From NCBI RefSeq assembly GCF_020172665.1, contig NZ_CP083985.1, forward strand, positions 2,720,223-2,780,508: a stretch of 60,286 nt of DNA, written 5' to 3'. A program made the position numbers and the translations under genes. Numbering within the stretch: the first letter of the stretch is position 1; each line of letters starts with the position of its first letter. The notes beneath the pieces are model-generated. The model was not told the DNA's origin. It saw only the letters and a list, made by a program, of their open reading frames with translations, and ran no database searches. The DNA comes from [Mycobacterium] zoologicum (lineage in GTDB: Bacteria > Actinomycetota > Actinomycetes > Mycobacteriales > Mycobacteriaceae). Shown here in pieces: positions 36,421-44,841 of this stretch.

Positions 36421-37295
36421 CGCCCGCCGCGACGGTGCTCTACGACGCCCCCGGGCCGCGGGCCCGGGCTCGCCATCACGCGCTGACGGTGATCGCGCTG
36501 CTAGCCGCGGCCTTGTTGATCTGGGTGCTGTATGCGCGGCTGGCGGCCAAGGGCCAGTTGACCGCGGAGAAGTGGACGCCGTTTCTGACCGCCGACCTGT
36601 GGCGCACCTACGTACTGCCCGGAGTGGCCGGCACCCTGACGGCCGCGGCGTGGTCGATAGGGCTGGCGCTGATCCTGGGTGTCGGGTTGGGGGTCGGCCG
36701 GCTGTCGCACATCGGTCCGGTGCACTGGACCTGCGCGGTGCTGGTCGAGTTCTTCCGGGCCATCCCGGTGCTGATCATGATGATCTTCGCCTTTTTCGTC
36801 TACGGGGCGCTCGGGCTGTTTCCGCCGCAGCAGCTCGCGTTGGCCGGGGTGGTCACCGGCCTGACGCTGTACAACGGCGCGGTCATCGCCGAGATCGTCC
36901 GGGCCGGGGTGTTCGGTCTGCCAGGCGGACAGTCCGAGGCGGCCGCCGCGCTGGGGCTGGGCTGGGGAACCTCGATGCGGCTGGTGCTGCTGCCGCAGGC
37001 CGTCACCGCGATGCTGCCGGTGCTGGTGTCGCAATTGGTGGTGGTGCTCAAGGACACCGCGATCGGTTACCAGATCACCTACGTGGAGATGGTGCGCCAG
37101 GGCACCGTGGTCGGCTCCCAGTACCGCAACTACCTGCCCGCACTGTTGGTGATCGCGGCGCTGATGATCGCCGGAAACCTGGTTCTCTCGGCGGCCGCGA
37201 CCGGGCTGGAGCGACGGCTGCGCCGGGCACGTCACCGGGCGCTGGAGGCGGCCGCCATCGAGCCCGAGGGCACCCCCGGGGCCCGGGTTCGTTAG
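36417..37295 (+). CDS. gluD: Glutamate/glutamine ABC permease (GluD type)
   Basis: A 292-residue second permease subunit with an N-terminal extension and about five to six helices. EAA loop: SEAAAALGLGWGTSMRLVLLPQAVTAMLP. VEFFRAIPVLIMMIFAFFVYG and VLKDTAIGYQITYVEMVRQG match the HisMQ family. The C-terminus is basic (ERRLRRARHRALE). ATGA overlap with gluC completes a fully coupled four-gene operon. Confidence 0.92.
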   Translation: MTPAATVLYDAPGPRARARHHALTVIALLAAALLIWVLYARLAAKGQLTAEKWTPFLTADLWRTYVLPGVAGTLTAAAWSIGLALILGVGLGVGRLSHIGPVHWTCAVLVEFFRAIPVLIMMIFAFFVYGALGLFPPQQLALAGVVTGLTLYNGAVIAEIVRAGVFGLPGGQSEAAAALGLGWGTSMRLVLLPQAVTAMLPVLVSQLVVVLKDTAIGYQITYVEMVRQGTVVGSQYRNYLPALLVIAALMIAGNLVLSAAATGLERRLRRARHRALEAAAIEPEGTPGARVR

Positions 37296-37359
37296 GCGGT
37301 GCGCGCGGTCGGCTCGGCGTCTAGAGTCGGTGCCGACAGCTACCGATGAGGAGACTTCC

Positions 37360-37590
37360 ATGGCTATCACCCCCAAGGACGCGTTCAACGCCGCCCGTGA
37401 CATCGCCGCGCACGCCGTTGAGAAGGCCTCCGACATCGTCGAGGACGCCGGCGACATCATTCGCGGGGACATCTCCGGTGGCGTCAACGCGATCGTTCAA
37501 GATTCCATGGAGATCGCCACGCACGCCGTCGAGCGGACCAAGGAAGTGTTCACCGGACAAGACGACGCCGACGAGGCCGAGGACGCCTGA
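37360..37590 (+). CDS. Small amphipathic-helix protein, unknown
   Basis: A 76-residue protein, not confidently assigned. It has two similar amphipathic helical segments (FNAARDIAAHAVEKASDIVEDAGDII and DSMEIATHAVERTKEVF) joined by RGDISGGVNAIV, and an acidic C-terminus. This suggests a membrane- or protein-associated helical hairpin. ATG 37360 has a clear ATGAGGAG ribosome-binding site, so it is likely real. It lies 64 bp after gluD and convergent with recX. Confidence 0.65.
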   Translation: MAITPKDAFNAARDIAAHAVEKASDIVEDAGDIIRGDISGGVNAIVQDSMEIATHAVERTKEVFTGQDDADEAEDA

Positions 37591-37593
37591 GCC

Positions 37594-38121
37594 TCAAACC
37601 CGGCGGCGCTCCTGTTCGGCAGCAAGCTCGTCGCGGACCACGTCGTAGGCCATCGACGGGTTGTAGCCGCGGCGAGCCAGCATCGCCACCAGCCGCCGGG
37701 TGACACGAACGTCGTCCTCGCCAAGGATCTCCCGGCGAAGCTTGGCCTGCACCAGCTGTTCGGCCCGGGCGCGCTCGGCGCCGGCGTCGATACCGGCCAG
37801 CGCCCCGGCGATCACGTCCTCATCCACGCCCTTGGTACGCAGCTCGGCGGCCAGCACCTTGCGGCCCTTGCCCGCGTGTTCGCGCCGGGAGCGCACCCAC
37901 TGCTGGGCGAAGTCCGCGTCGTCGATCAGGCCGGCCTTCGTCAGCCGGTCGAGCACCCGGGTACTGACGTCATCGGGGTAGCCCCGTTTGGCCAGCTGTC
38001 CGGCGAGCTCGGCACGGGTGCGGGCCCGCACGGTGAGCAGGCGAAGGCACAGTGACTTCGCCTGCTCCTCACGCTTGGGTTCGTCAGACTCAGAAGTCGA
38101 CGGGAGCGGGCAGGACGTCAT
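37594..38121 (-). CDS. recX: RecA regulatory protein RecX
   Basis: A 175-residue inhibitor of RecA filament activity. It has the three tandem three-helix repeats of Rec[50 protein letters not shown], then [24 protein letters not shown], then [28 protein letters not shown]. It overlaps the 3' end of recA by 32 bases, as in M. tuberculosis, so it is co-transcribed with recA. Confidence 0.95.
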   Translation of the reverse strand: MTSCPLPSTSESDEPKREEQAKSLCLRLLTVRARTRAELAGQLAKRGYPDDVSTRVLDRLTKAGLIDDADFAQQWVRSRREHAGKGRKVLAAELRTKGVDEDVIAGALAGIDAGAERARAEQLVQAKLRREILGEDDVRVTRRLVAMLARRGYNPSMAYDVVRDELAAEQERRRV

Positions 38122-40450
38122 CGGTCAGCTCAGCGGTCAGCACGGCGCCGATACCGAGCTTCTCTTTGATCTTCTTCTCGATCTCGTTGGCCACGTCGAC
38201 GTTCTCCAGCAGGTAGTTTCGGGCGTTCTCCTTGCCCTGCCCGAGCTGTTCGCCGTCGTAGGTGAACCACGAGCCGGACTTGCGGATGAATCCCTGATCC
38301 ACACCCATGTCGATCAGCGAGCCCTCGCGGCTGATGCCGCGGCCGTACAGGATGTCGAACTCGGCCTGTTTGAAGGGGGGCGAGCAGTTGTGCACCACAA
38401 CCCCTTCCGCGACGAGGTTGTGCAATTCCTCGACCTCGATGTCGAAGGTTCGCGCTCGCTTCATCGGCAGCACTTCACGGATCACCGAGTACCGCAGTTC
38501 GTCGGCCAGCACCTCACCGAGGAACTTGTCTTCCAAGGCTTCCGCCAGCGCCTGCACGCGGTCCCGGCGCAGCCGGCTGGAACCCAGTACCTGCTTCATG
38601 CCGCCGCGGGGGTCGCCGGCGCCGTCTCCGATCATTGCCGCGGCCTCTTGTGCCGTCACACCGCGCTCATCGAGGTAGTTCAGCACGGCAGTGGCAACTT
38701 CCGCCGACAGATAGACCGCCTGAGACCCGCGGCGCCGCCCACGCATGGCTTCCGGAATGGCGTTCGTGAGAGCCGTACCTCGCGGGCCCCACATCGGAAC
38801 GGCGTCGGCGAAGGCCGCGATGTTCTCCATACCTGCGACCCGGACTTCGAATACCTGACGCTTGGACTGCACCCGTCGCCCGTCGATGATACTGGGCCGC
38901 TTCTGGGTCGGATCGTAGTCTCGGACGGTGCTCACGATGCCGAATCGCAGGAGCAGCCAATGGATCTGGTGCGCGAGCTGTTCGGATGTCGTCGTGTAGC
39001 CGACCCGCAGTGCACCGGTCTGCTCCCGGCTCACCCAGCCGTCGCTCTCCAGCAGGCCGAACAGCAAGTTCCCGACGACATCGGCACTGACGTCCGGCTC
39101 GAAGAACCAGGCGGGAATCGTCTTCTCCCACGCTAGCTTTCCGTGAATACCGGCCCGCCGGCACAGGTCCAGAACACCGTTGGGTTCACCGGGCCGATGG
39201 CTGATCGCCAATGAGATCCGCCCCTGCGGATGGGCGGCACAACCGAGCGTCGCCGCGATTCGGGTCGCGTCGTCGATCAGCGACTGCTGGATGTTGATGA
39301 AGTTGACGGGAGTCTTGCCGCCCACATAACCGTCGCCGATCAGATACCCCAACAGCCGGGCGTGATCCGCCGGAATCGGCTCGTTGTCGCCGAATCCGTC
39401 GAAGCGACGCGGCTGCGCCACCCGGTCTCCCGCGCGAAGCTCCCCCGCCTGACGCCAGCCGTGTTCCGTCAGGACCTTGTGATCGGGCGTTGCCCAGAGC
39501 GTGGCGCCGCCGGCGATCCGCAAGCCGACCACATCCTGGGTTCCCTGGTCGAACCAGGACACCACCGGCCGGACATGCAATGTTCCGTCCTTTGCCGCAG
39601 CCGCGACGTGGATCTGCCTGCGCTCGTCGACGACGTCCTCGATTCGATGCGTTGCGCCGGTGACAGGGTCGAAGATTCGGGTTCCTTCGGCAAGACACTT
39701 GTTCTTGACCACCTTGACCCGGGTGCGGTTACCGACCGCGTCGGTGCCGTCCTTGAGCGTCTCGATTCTCCTGACGTCCAATCGAACTGAAGCGTAGAAC
39801 TTCAAAGCCTTTCCGCCCGTGGTCGTTTCGGGCGAGCCGAACATCACTCCGATTTTTTCCCGCAGCTGGTTGATGAAGATAGCGGTGGTGCCCGAATTGT
39901 TCAGTGCGCCAGTCATTTTCCGCAGCGCCTGGCTCATCAGCCGGGCCTGCAGGCCGACGTGACTGTCCCCCATCTCGCCCTCGATCTCGGCGCGCGGCAC
40001 CAGGGCGGCCACCGAGTCGATCACCAGGATGTCCAGCGCTCCGGAGCGGATCAGCGTGTCGGCGATCTCCAGTGCCTGCTCACCGGTGTCGGGCTGGGAC
40101 ACCAGCAGCGAGTCGGTGTCCACCCCGAGCTTCTTGGCGTACTCGGGGTCCAACGCGTGCTCGGCGTCGATGAACGCCGCGATCCCGCCGGCGGCCTGGG
40201 CGTTGGCCACCGCGTGCAGCGCCACCGTGGTCTTGCCGGAGGACTCCGGGCCGTAGATCTCGACGACCCGGCCCCGGGGCAACCCGCCGATGCCCAGCGC
40301 GACATCGAGTGCGATCGACCCGGTCGGGATGACTGTGATCGGCTGGCGCACCTCGTCGCCGAGGCGCATTACCGAGCCTTTGCCGAAGTTCTTGTCGATC
40401 TGGGCCATCGCCAGTTCGAGTGCTTTTTCGCGATCGGGGGCTTGCGCCAT
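38090..40450 (-). CDS. recA: Recombinase RecA, interrupted by an in-frame intein
   Basis: The 786-residue precursor contains a normal RecA split as residues 1-251 and 689-786. N-extein: Walker [10 protein letters not shown] (67-75), [20 protein letters not shown] (loop 1) and [17 protein letters not shown] (loop 2). The intein begins at Cys252 after KVVKNK, and the C-extein resumes [17 protein letters not shown]. After splicing, a RecA of 349 residues is expected. The enzyme drives homologous recombination and SOS induction via LexA cleavage. A PafBC-type promoter and a SOS box lie upstream; recX overlaps downstream. Confidence 0.97.
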   Translation of the reverse strand: MAQAPDREKALELAMAQIDKNFGKGSVMRLGDEVRQPITVIPTGSIALDVALGIGGLPRGRVVEIYGPESSGKTTVALHAVANAQAAGGIAAFIDAEHALDPEYAKKLGVDTDSLLVSQPDTGEQALEIADTLIRSGALDILVIDSVAALVPRAEIEGEMGDSHVGLQARLMSQALRKMTGALNNSGTTAIFINQLREKIGVMFGSPETTTGGKALKFYASVRLDVRRIETLKDGTDAVGNRTRVKVVKNKCLAEGTRIFDPVTGATHRIEDVVDERRQIHVAAAAKDGTLHVRPVVSWFDQGTQDVVGLRIAGGATLWATPDHKVLTEHGWRQAGELRAGDRVAQPRRFDGFGDNEPIPADHARLLGYLIGDGYVGGKTPVNFINIQQSLIDDATRIAATLGCAAHPQGRISLAISHRPGEPNGVLDLCRRAGIHGKLAWEKTIPAWFFEPDVSADVVGNLLFGLLESDGWVSREQTGALRVGYTTTSEQLAHQIHWLLLRFGIVSTVRDYDPTQKRPSIIDGRRVQSKRQVFEVRVAGMENIAAFADAVPMWGPRGTALTNAIPEAMRGRRRGSQAVYLSAEVATAVLNYLDERGVTAQEAAAMIGDGAGDPRGGMKQVLGSSRLRRDRVQALAEALEDKFLGEVLADELRYSVIREVLPMKRARTFDIEVEELHNLVAEGVVVHNCSPPFKQAEFDILYGRGISREGSLIDMGVDQGFIRKSGSWFTYDGEQLGQGKENARNYLLENVDVANEIEKKIKEKLGIGAVLTAELTDDVLPAPVDF
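38387..39697 (-). mobile_element. RecA intein (Mtu RecA-type, LAGLIDADG homing endonuclease)
   Basis: A 437-residue intein at the M. tuberculosis RecA site (after Lys251). Splicing motifs: block [15 protein letters not shown], block B with TPDH ([14 protein letters not shown]), block F ([18 protein letters not shown]) and block G VVVHN followed by Cys. Both LAGLIDADG motifs remain (LLGYLIGDG and LFGLLESDG with their Asp residues), so endonuclease activity is plausible. Compared from memory with the 440-residue Mtu intein it is very similar but three residues shorter, the loss falling right after GDG in the first LAGLIDADG motif. Codon usage looks less GC-biased than in the exteins. Confidence 0.93.
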
Positions 40451-40507
40451 GATGCCTCTCCTGTGGTTCGGTAGTCCGGTTGACCGGGTATCGGTCGATT
40501 GGCCGTG

Positions 40508-40530
40508 ACGCTAGTAGCGGGGTCCGACAA
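40508..40530 (-). promoter_or_regulatory. PafBC/RecA-independent damage promoter of recA
   Basis: Read on the minus strand: TTGTCGGAC, 8 bp, then TAGCGT. This fits the mycobacterial RecA-independent DNA-damage promoter motif (tTGTCRgtg-N8-TAnnnT) used by PafBC. It lies 58-80 bp upstream of the recA ATG. Confidence 0.75.
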
Positions 40531-40554
40531 TCCGCCGAACTCCATCCACAGTAG

Positions 40555-40570
40555 GCGAACGCGTGTTCGA
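40555..40570. promoter_or_regulatory. SOS box upstream of recA
   Basis: GCGAACGCGTGTTCGA (TCGAACACGCGTTCGC on the recA strand) matches TCGAAC-N4-GTTCGA with one mismatch, 105-120 bp upstream of recA. Together with the PafBC element it gives recA the two-layer control known in mycobacteria. Confidence 0.85.
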
Positions 40571-40628
40571 ATCAAGTCAGGCACGCGGCGTGTCGGTGTG
40601 TCTGACTTTCCAGAGCGGCGAGACCGGG

Positions 40629-41879
40629 TCAGGCCACCCGCATCACATGGGCCGAGGCGCCGATGGTGGTGTCGCCGGCGCCCATCATGGTGCGCATGAA
40701 CGCCTCTTGTTCCCGTCTGCCGCGCAGAGCCGCGCGGTCCAGGCCGCCCGGCAAGACCAGTGCCGCGGTGCTGCGCACCAGGTTGATCGGCGTCCGCAAC
40801 ACCTGGTACCACGGCGGGACGTAGGCCGGCAGCCCCAGCTCGCGCATCGCCCGCGGACCCAGGAAACCGCTGGTCAGCGACAGATGCTGGGCCCGGGCGA
40901 CCCGTCGCCGCAGGCCCGTCATGGTGGAGTAGTGCCACTGGAGCGGATCGTCGGCCATCGGAACCGCCAGCTGCTTGGTGGATTCGTCGGGCGCCGACAG
41001 CGCACCGAGCGTGTGGTACAGGATGCGGACCGCGTCGCGGTAGCTGCGCGGCAGCCACTCGTCGCGCACCCCCATCAGCCAGCCGACGTAGCGGGTCAGA
41101 TGGGCGATGGCGTCGAGCTCGCCGGGGGGCAGCACGATACCTATCCCCAGTCCGCCGATCGGCGGGGCGATCAGGGCACCCACCAGGGTTGCGGCCATGT
41201 CGGTCTGGTTGACCGGCAGGCCCCACTCGTCACCGCGCCAGTCCGGCAGCGCCGCCACGTGCCGGCGCACGTACTCGTGAATGAGCCTGACCCGGACGGT
41301 GGCCCGATACCCGACGCCGAGCGGCTCCAGGCCGCCTTCGGCGGTGAGGTCCAGCGCCCACTGCATGGTCTCGGCGAATCGCTTGTTCGAGCCCTTCTCC
41401 AACACCCCGGTGCGCAGCAGGGTCTTGTTGAACGAGGAGAACCGGTACCCGCCCAGCAGTGAGACGTCGCGGGAGATGTAGACGCCGTCGGCGCCGCCGC
41501 GCCGCAGTGCCCGCTGCCCCCGGCGCAGCAGATCCATATCGACCCACTCCGGGATGGGTTCGAACTCACCGAAGAACTCCCGCAACGGCTCCGGCGCGTC
41601 CGGCACGGCGGCCAGGCCGTGCGTCAGGATCTCATCGAAGATCGGCCGGGTCGCTGCGGTGCCGGTGGCCGACATCCAGTCCACCAGCCGTCGCATCGGC
41701 TCGTCGCCGACGGTCAGGTCCACACCGATCTGATGCCAGCGCTGCGGCGAGGGTTTGTCGATCCCCAGCGCTCCGGCGATCAGCCGGATTCCGACCGGAA
41801 CCGCGCCGGGGGTTTCCGGGTGCCGGGTGGGAATCGGCGAGTTCGTCAAGACGGCCCCCAATGCAGTTTTGGATAACAT
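40629..41879 (-). CDS. MpaB/DUF2236 family oxygenase-like protein
   Basis: A 416-residue protein of the DUF2236 family, which includes the heme b-dependent latex-clearing protein Lcp and fungal MpaB. Conserved features include GGYRFSSFNKTLLRTGVLEKGSNKRFAET, the RVRLIHEYVRRHV helix with the His/Arg pair expected near heme, and WGLPVNQTDMAATLVGAL. Substrate unknown. It is absent from the H37Rv recA region, so it is inserted together with the divergent TetR gene, which probably regulates it. Confidence 0.85.
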   Translation of the reverse strand: MLSKTALGAVLTNSPIPTRHPETPGAVPVGIRLIAGALGIDKPSPQRWHQIGVDLTVGDEPMRRLVDWMSATGTAATRPIFDEILTHGLAAVPDAPEPLREFFGEFEPIPEWVDMDLLRRGQRALRRGGADGVYISRDVSLLGGYRFSSFNKTLLRTGVLEKGSNKRFAETMQWALDLTAEGGLEPLGVGYRATVRVRLIHEYVRRHVAALPDWRGDEWGLPVNQTDMAATLVGALIAPPIGGLGIGIVLPPGELDAIAHLTRYVGWLMGVRDEWLPRSYRDAVRILYHTLGALSAPDESTKQLAVPMADDPLQWHYSTMTGLRRRVARAQHLSLTSGFLGPRAMRELGLPAYVPPWYQVLRTPINLVRSTAALVLPGGLDRAALRGRREQEAFMRTMMGAGDTTIGASAHVMRVA

Positions 41880-41891
41880 CCGTATTCCAAA
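41868..41891. promoter_or_regulatory. TetR-type operator overlapping the oxygenase start codon
   Basis: TTTGGA (41868-41873) and TCCAAA (41886-41891) are perfect inverted arms 12 bp apart, part of a looser match TTTGGATA/TATTCCAAA. The palindrome straddles the oxygenase ATG (41877-41879) and its predicted transcription start, and abuts the regulator promoter. It is the likely site of the adjacent TetR protein. Confidence 0.6.
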
Positions 41892-41904
41892 TCTAGGGCG
41901 CGGG

Positions 41905-41910
41905 TAGAGT
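41905..41910 (+). promoter_or_regulatory. -10 box of the tetR gene
   Basis: TAGAGT ends 7 nt before ATG 41918 and indicates a leaderless mRNA. It also decides the start against the in-frame GTG at 41909, which overlaps the box. Confidence 0.5.
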
Positions 41911-41917
41911 GCTGTCA

Positions 41918-42571
41918 ATGACACGCCGGGAAGTGGTACGCGACTACGGCGGCATCAGCGCCGTCGACCGTCGCGCCGAACGGCGCGCCAAGCTGCTGGC
42001 CGCCGGCCGGCAGCTGTGGGGCGAGTCGGGGCTGCGCGACGTCACCGTGCGCGGGGTGTGCGCCGAGGCCGGCCTGATCCCCCGCTACTTCTACGAGCAG
42101 TTCGGAAACCGCGACGCGCTGATCTTCGCGGTGTCCGACGACGTCCGCGACCAACTGCTCGAAACCCTGGTCACCGCCGGCGTCGCCGACCCGGGCACCC
42201 TGACCGACAAACTCCGCTCCGCACTGACGGCGTTCCTGGACCGCATCGCCGCCGACCCGCACATCCATCGGATCGCCACCGACGACCTGTCCGGGGTGCC
42301 CGGCCTGACCGAACACCGCGCGCACATCCTGGAGATGATCGCCGACCTGATCGTGCAACTGACACCGGGCGTGCTCGGCTCCGAGACCCCCGAACCGGCG
42401 GAGTTACGCCGGGGCGCGCTGTTCCTGGTCGGCGGGGTCAACCAGATCATCGAGTCCTGGTTGGCCGATCCCGTCGAGTCCACCGCCGAACTGGCCACGG
42501 TCTGCGCCGACCTGTGCGTGTCGGTGGTCCGCAACATCATCGTGCGGCCGCCGGATCCCACTCACCACTGA
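41918..42571 (+). CDS. TetR family transcriptional regulator
   Basis: A 217-residue regulator. The N-terminal HTH (RRAERRAKLLAAGRQLWGESGLRDVTVRGVCAEAGLIPRYFYEQFGNRDALIFAVSD, about 18-75) is canonical TetR; the C-terminal ligand domain is helical and unassigned. It is divergent from the DUF2236 oxygenase across 38 bp with a shared palindrome, the typical layout of a local repressor and its target. Its 3' end overlaps the convergent DUF3046 gene by 10 bases. Confidence 0.92.
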   Translation: MTRREVVRDYGGISAVDRRAERRAKLLAAGRQLWGESGLRDVTVRGVCAEAGLIPRYFYEQFGNRDALIFAVSDDVRDQLLETLVTAGVADPGTLTDKLRSALTAFLDRIAADPHIHRIATDDLSGVPGLTEHRAHILEMIADLIVQLTPGVLGSETPEPAELRRGALFLVGGVNQIIESWLADPVESTAELATVCADLCVSVVRNIIVRPPDPTHH

Positions 42572-42756
42572 TCGCGCGGCACGTCGAAGTCCGAGCACAG
42601 CGCCCACCACACGTCGCGGGGCTCCACACCGGCCTCGATCGCCTGGGCGGCGGTCCGCCCGCCCACCGCGGACAGCACGTGGTCGGTCAGTACCGACGCG
42701 CCGTAGGCCGCACCGAAACGCAGCGTGACCCGTTCGTGGAATTCGGTCAGGCGCAC
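42562..42756 (-). CDS. DUF3046 protein (Rv2738c-like)
   Basis: A 64-residue conserved actinobacterial protein: MRLTEFHERVTLRFGAAYGASVLTDHVLSAVGGRTAAQAIEAGVEPRDVWWALCSDFDVP. Function unknown; it is usually found just upstream of recA. Here the oxygenase/TetR pair has been inserted between it and recA. Confidence 0.88.
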   Translation of the reverse strand: MRLTEFHERVTLRFGAAYGASVLTDHVLSAVGGRTAAQAIEAGVEPRDVWWALCSDFDVPRDQW

Positions 42757-42766
42757 GCGTCACAAC

Positions 42767-43939
42767 CTACTTCGCGCTCGCCAGTGCCTCACGGCAGACC
42801 CGGACCGGATCGGCCACGCCGTCGGCACCTGCCGCGGCCCGACGGGCGGCGTCGCGGTAACCCGGCGACGACAGCACCTCACCGGCCGCCTCGGCCAGCG
42901 CCGGTCCGTTCAGCGGCCGAATCAGCCGCCCACTGCCCTGGCGCACAACACGATTGGCGATCTCCCACTGGTCACCCCCACCGGGCACCACCACCAGCGG
43001 CAGCCCGGCCAACAGCGATTTGGCCACCATGCCGTGCCCGCCGCCGCAGATCACCAGATCGGCGCGCGCCAACAATTCGTCCTGGCGCCCCAGCCCGGCG
43101 ACCGCCCAGGGCGGCAGGTCCAACTCCGGGCCGTCGATCCGTGACACCGCTACCCGAGCACCGGCGGGCAGCCCGACTCCGGGCACCAAGTGCTCCAACG
43201 CCAGCTCGGCCAGCCCGGCGGCTCCGGTCGTCGCGGTGGACGGTGCCACCACCACCACCGGCCCGGGACCCGGCGGCACGGCCAGCACGTGCTCGGTCGG
43301 TTCGAAGTGCAGCGGCCCGACGACGACGGCCTCGGCGGGCCAGTCCGGCCGGGGCACCTCGAGCGCGGGCAGCGTGGCGATCAGCCGGCGCAGCGGCCCC
43401 GGGTCGACGCCCGGCAGGCCGATCCCGGCGCGAGCCCGGGCCCGCTGCCGCAGTCCGGTCCGCACCGACCGCGCCGTCAGGTACCGCATCACTGAATCGC
43501 GCAGCCGGCCCCGCACCCCGGTGCCCGGCGCGAGCCCGCTGCCGATCGGCGGCAACCCCTTGGACGGCAGGTACAGCGGATGCGGGCTCAGCTCCACCCA
43601 CGCGATACCGAGCAGCTCGGCCGCCAGTCCGCCGCAGACGGTGATGACATCGGAGACCACCAGGTCCGGCGCCAGATCCCGCAGCCGGTCAAGGTTCTGG
43701 GCGGCCATCCGCGCGGCCCGGTTGTGGATCTTGGCGCCGTCGTCGAGATCGTCGTCGTCGGGCGTGGGATCGAGTCCGAGCAGTTCTGCGGCGTCCACCC
43801 CGGCGGCCCGCGCGGTGTCCAGCCATCCCACGCCGGTCAGCAAGGTCGGCGTGTCGCCGGCCTCGGCGAACCGCCGGCACAACGCGATCGCCGGGAACGC
43901 GTGTCCGGGATCCGGCCCGGCTACCACCACCACTCGCAT
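42767..43939 (-). CDS. Glycosyltransferase, GT1/MGT-like (Rv2739c-like)
   Basis: A 390-residue GT-B enzyme. N-terminal Rossmann half: VVVVAGPDPGHAFPAIALCRRFAEAGDTPTLLTG; a conserved [44 protein letters not shown] block follows. The C-terminal nucleotide-sugar site is CGGGHGMVAKSLLAGLPLVVVPGGGDQWEIANRV. The acceptor and sugar are unknown; the macrolide-glycosyltransferase subfamily is closest by pattern. Start at ATG 43939 (MRVVVVAG), divergent from ephG with a 42-bp gap. Confidence 0.85.
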   Translation of the reverse strand: MRVVVVAGPDPGHAFPAIALCRRFAEAGDTPTLLTGVGWLDTARAAGVDAAELLGLDPTPDDDDLDDGAKIHNRAARMAAQNLDRLRDLAPDLVVSDVITVCGGLAAELLGIAWVELSPHPLYLPSKGLPPIGSGLAPGTGVRGRLRDSVMRYLTARSVRTGLRQRARARAGIGLPGVDPGPLRRLIATLPALEVPRPDWPAEAVVVGPLHFEPTEHVLAVPPGPGPVVVVAPSTATTGAAGLAELALEHLVPGVGLPAGARVAVSRIDGPELDLPPWAVAGLGRQDELLARADLVICGGGHGMVAKSLLAGLPLVVVPGGGDQWEIANRVVRQGSGRLIRPLNGPALAEAAGEVLSSPGYRDAARRAAAGADGVADPVRVCREALASAK

Positions 43940-43968
43940 CGGCCTACCGTGCCACAGTGCCCCCCGCC

Positions 43969-43974
43969 TAGGCT
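43969..43974 (+). promoter_or_regulatory. -10 box of the epoxide hydrolase gene
   Basis: TAGGCT lies 7 nt before ATG 43982; leaderless transcription is predicted. Confidence 0.45.
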
Positions 43975-43981
43975 GGTGGGC

Positions 43982-44422
43982 ATGACCGAACCGAGTGCCA
44001 CGCAGACCGGCGTCGACAACATCCGCACCGTGGAGACCTTCCTGGCCGCGCTCGCCGCCGACGATCTCGACGCCGCGGCAGCCGCTCTCGCCGAGGACGT
44101 GGTCTACCAGAACGTCGGGTTGCCGACCATCCACGGGCGCCGGGCCACCATCGGGGTGTTCAAGCGGATGAGCGGCCGGATGGGCTTCGACGTCAAGATG
44201 CACCGGATCGCCGCCGAGGGCTGCGCGGTGCTCACCGAACGCACCGACGTGCTGACACTGGGCCCGCTGCGGCTGCAGTTCTGGGTGTGCGGGGTGTTCG
44301 AGGTGTGCGAGGGGCGAATCACGTTGTGGCGCGACTACTTCGACTTCCTGGACATGTTCAAGGCGACGCTGCGGGCGGTGGCGGCCACGGTATTCCCAGC
44401 ACTGCGCCCGACACTGACATGA
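43982..44422 (+). CDS. ephG: Limonene-1,2-epoxide hydrolase family protein (EphG, Rv2740-like)
   Basis: A 146-residue small epoxide hydrolase. The family's Asp-Arg-Asp catalytic triad is recognisable: TERTDVL (Arg and Asp) and WRDYFD (second Asp). VETFLAALAADDLDAAAAALAEDVVYQNVGLPTIHGR is the N-terminal signature. The M. tuberculosis enzyme hydrolyses bulky lipid/steroid-like epoxides. Its stop overlaps the next start (ATGA). Confidence 0.92.
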   Translation: MTEPSATQTGVDNIRTVETFLAALAADDLDAAAAALAEDVVYQNVGLPTIHGRRATIGVFKRMSGRMGFDVKMHRIAAEGCAVLTERTDVLTLGPLRLQFWVCGVFEVCEGRITLWRDYFDFLDMFKATLRAVAATVFPALRPTLT

Positions 44423-44841
44423 GCGACACCGGCGCGCGCAGGCGGCCCAACGCGATCCAATATCTGCGCTACTGCATCGGGCGTCCGTTGCCGGCCTCGA
44501 TGCGGGACTGGGTCCGCAACGATCTGGCCGGCCCGGGTGCCACCATTCGGATGATCATGCGCGGCCTGGTGCCGACGACGTTGATCCTGGCCCCGTTCTG
44601 GCTGTTGCCGACAGACTTCATGACGCACCTGAGCATGACGTTCCCGATCTGGTTCATGGTGATCCTGTTCTCGCATGCGCTCAACAAGGTGTGGCGCAAG
44701 CACATGCTGCGGATGCACGGCCTCGACCCGAACCTGGCCGACGAGCGCGTCCGCCAGCGCGACGCCCACATTCACCGGTCCTACGTCGAACGCTACGGAG
44801 CCCGGCCCGAATCGGCCGATCAGCGCAGCGACGACATCTAG
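44419..44841 (+). CDS. DUF5313 membrane protein
   Basis: A 140-residue protein of the DUF5313 family. RPNAIQYLRYCIGRPLPASMRDWVRNDLAGPGATIRMI is the conserved N-terminus, two hydrophobic helices follow (RGLVPTTLILAPFWLLP and MTFPIWFMVILFSHALN), then a basic tail (KVWRKHMLRMHGLDP). Function unknown. Coupled to ephG by ATGA overlap. It occupies the place of PE_PGRS47/Rv2742c in H37Rv. Confidence 0.85.
   Translation: MSDTGARRRPNAIQYLRYCIGRPLPASMRDWVRNDLAGPGATIRMIMRGLVPTTLILAPFWLLPTDFMTHLSMTFPIWFMVILFSHALNKVWRKHMLRMHGLDPNLADERVRQRDAHIHRSYVERYGARPESADQRSDDI

Noticed and set aside
38387..39697. Treating the recA insertion as two separate genes or a frameshifted recA
   Set aside because: The reading frame is continuous and the intein splice blocks and junction residues (Cys252, Asn688, Cys689) are all present.
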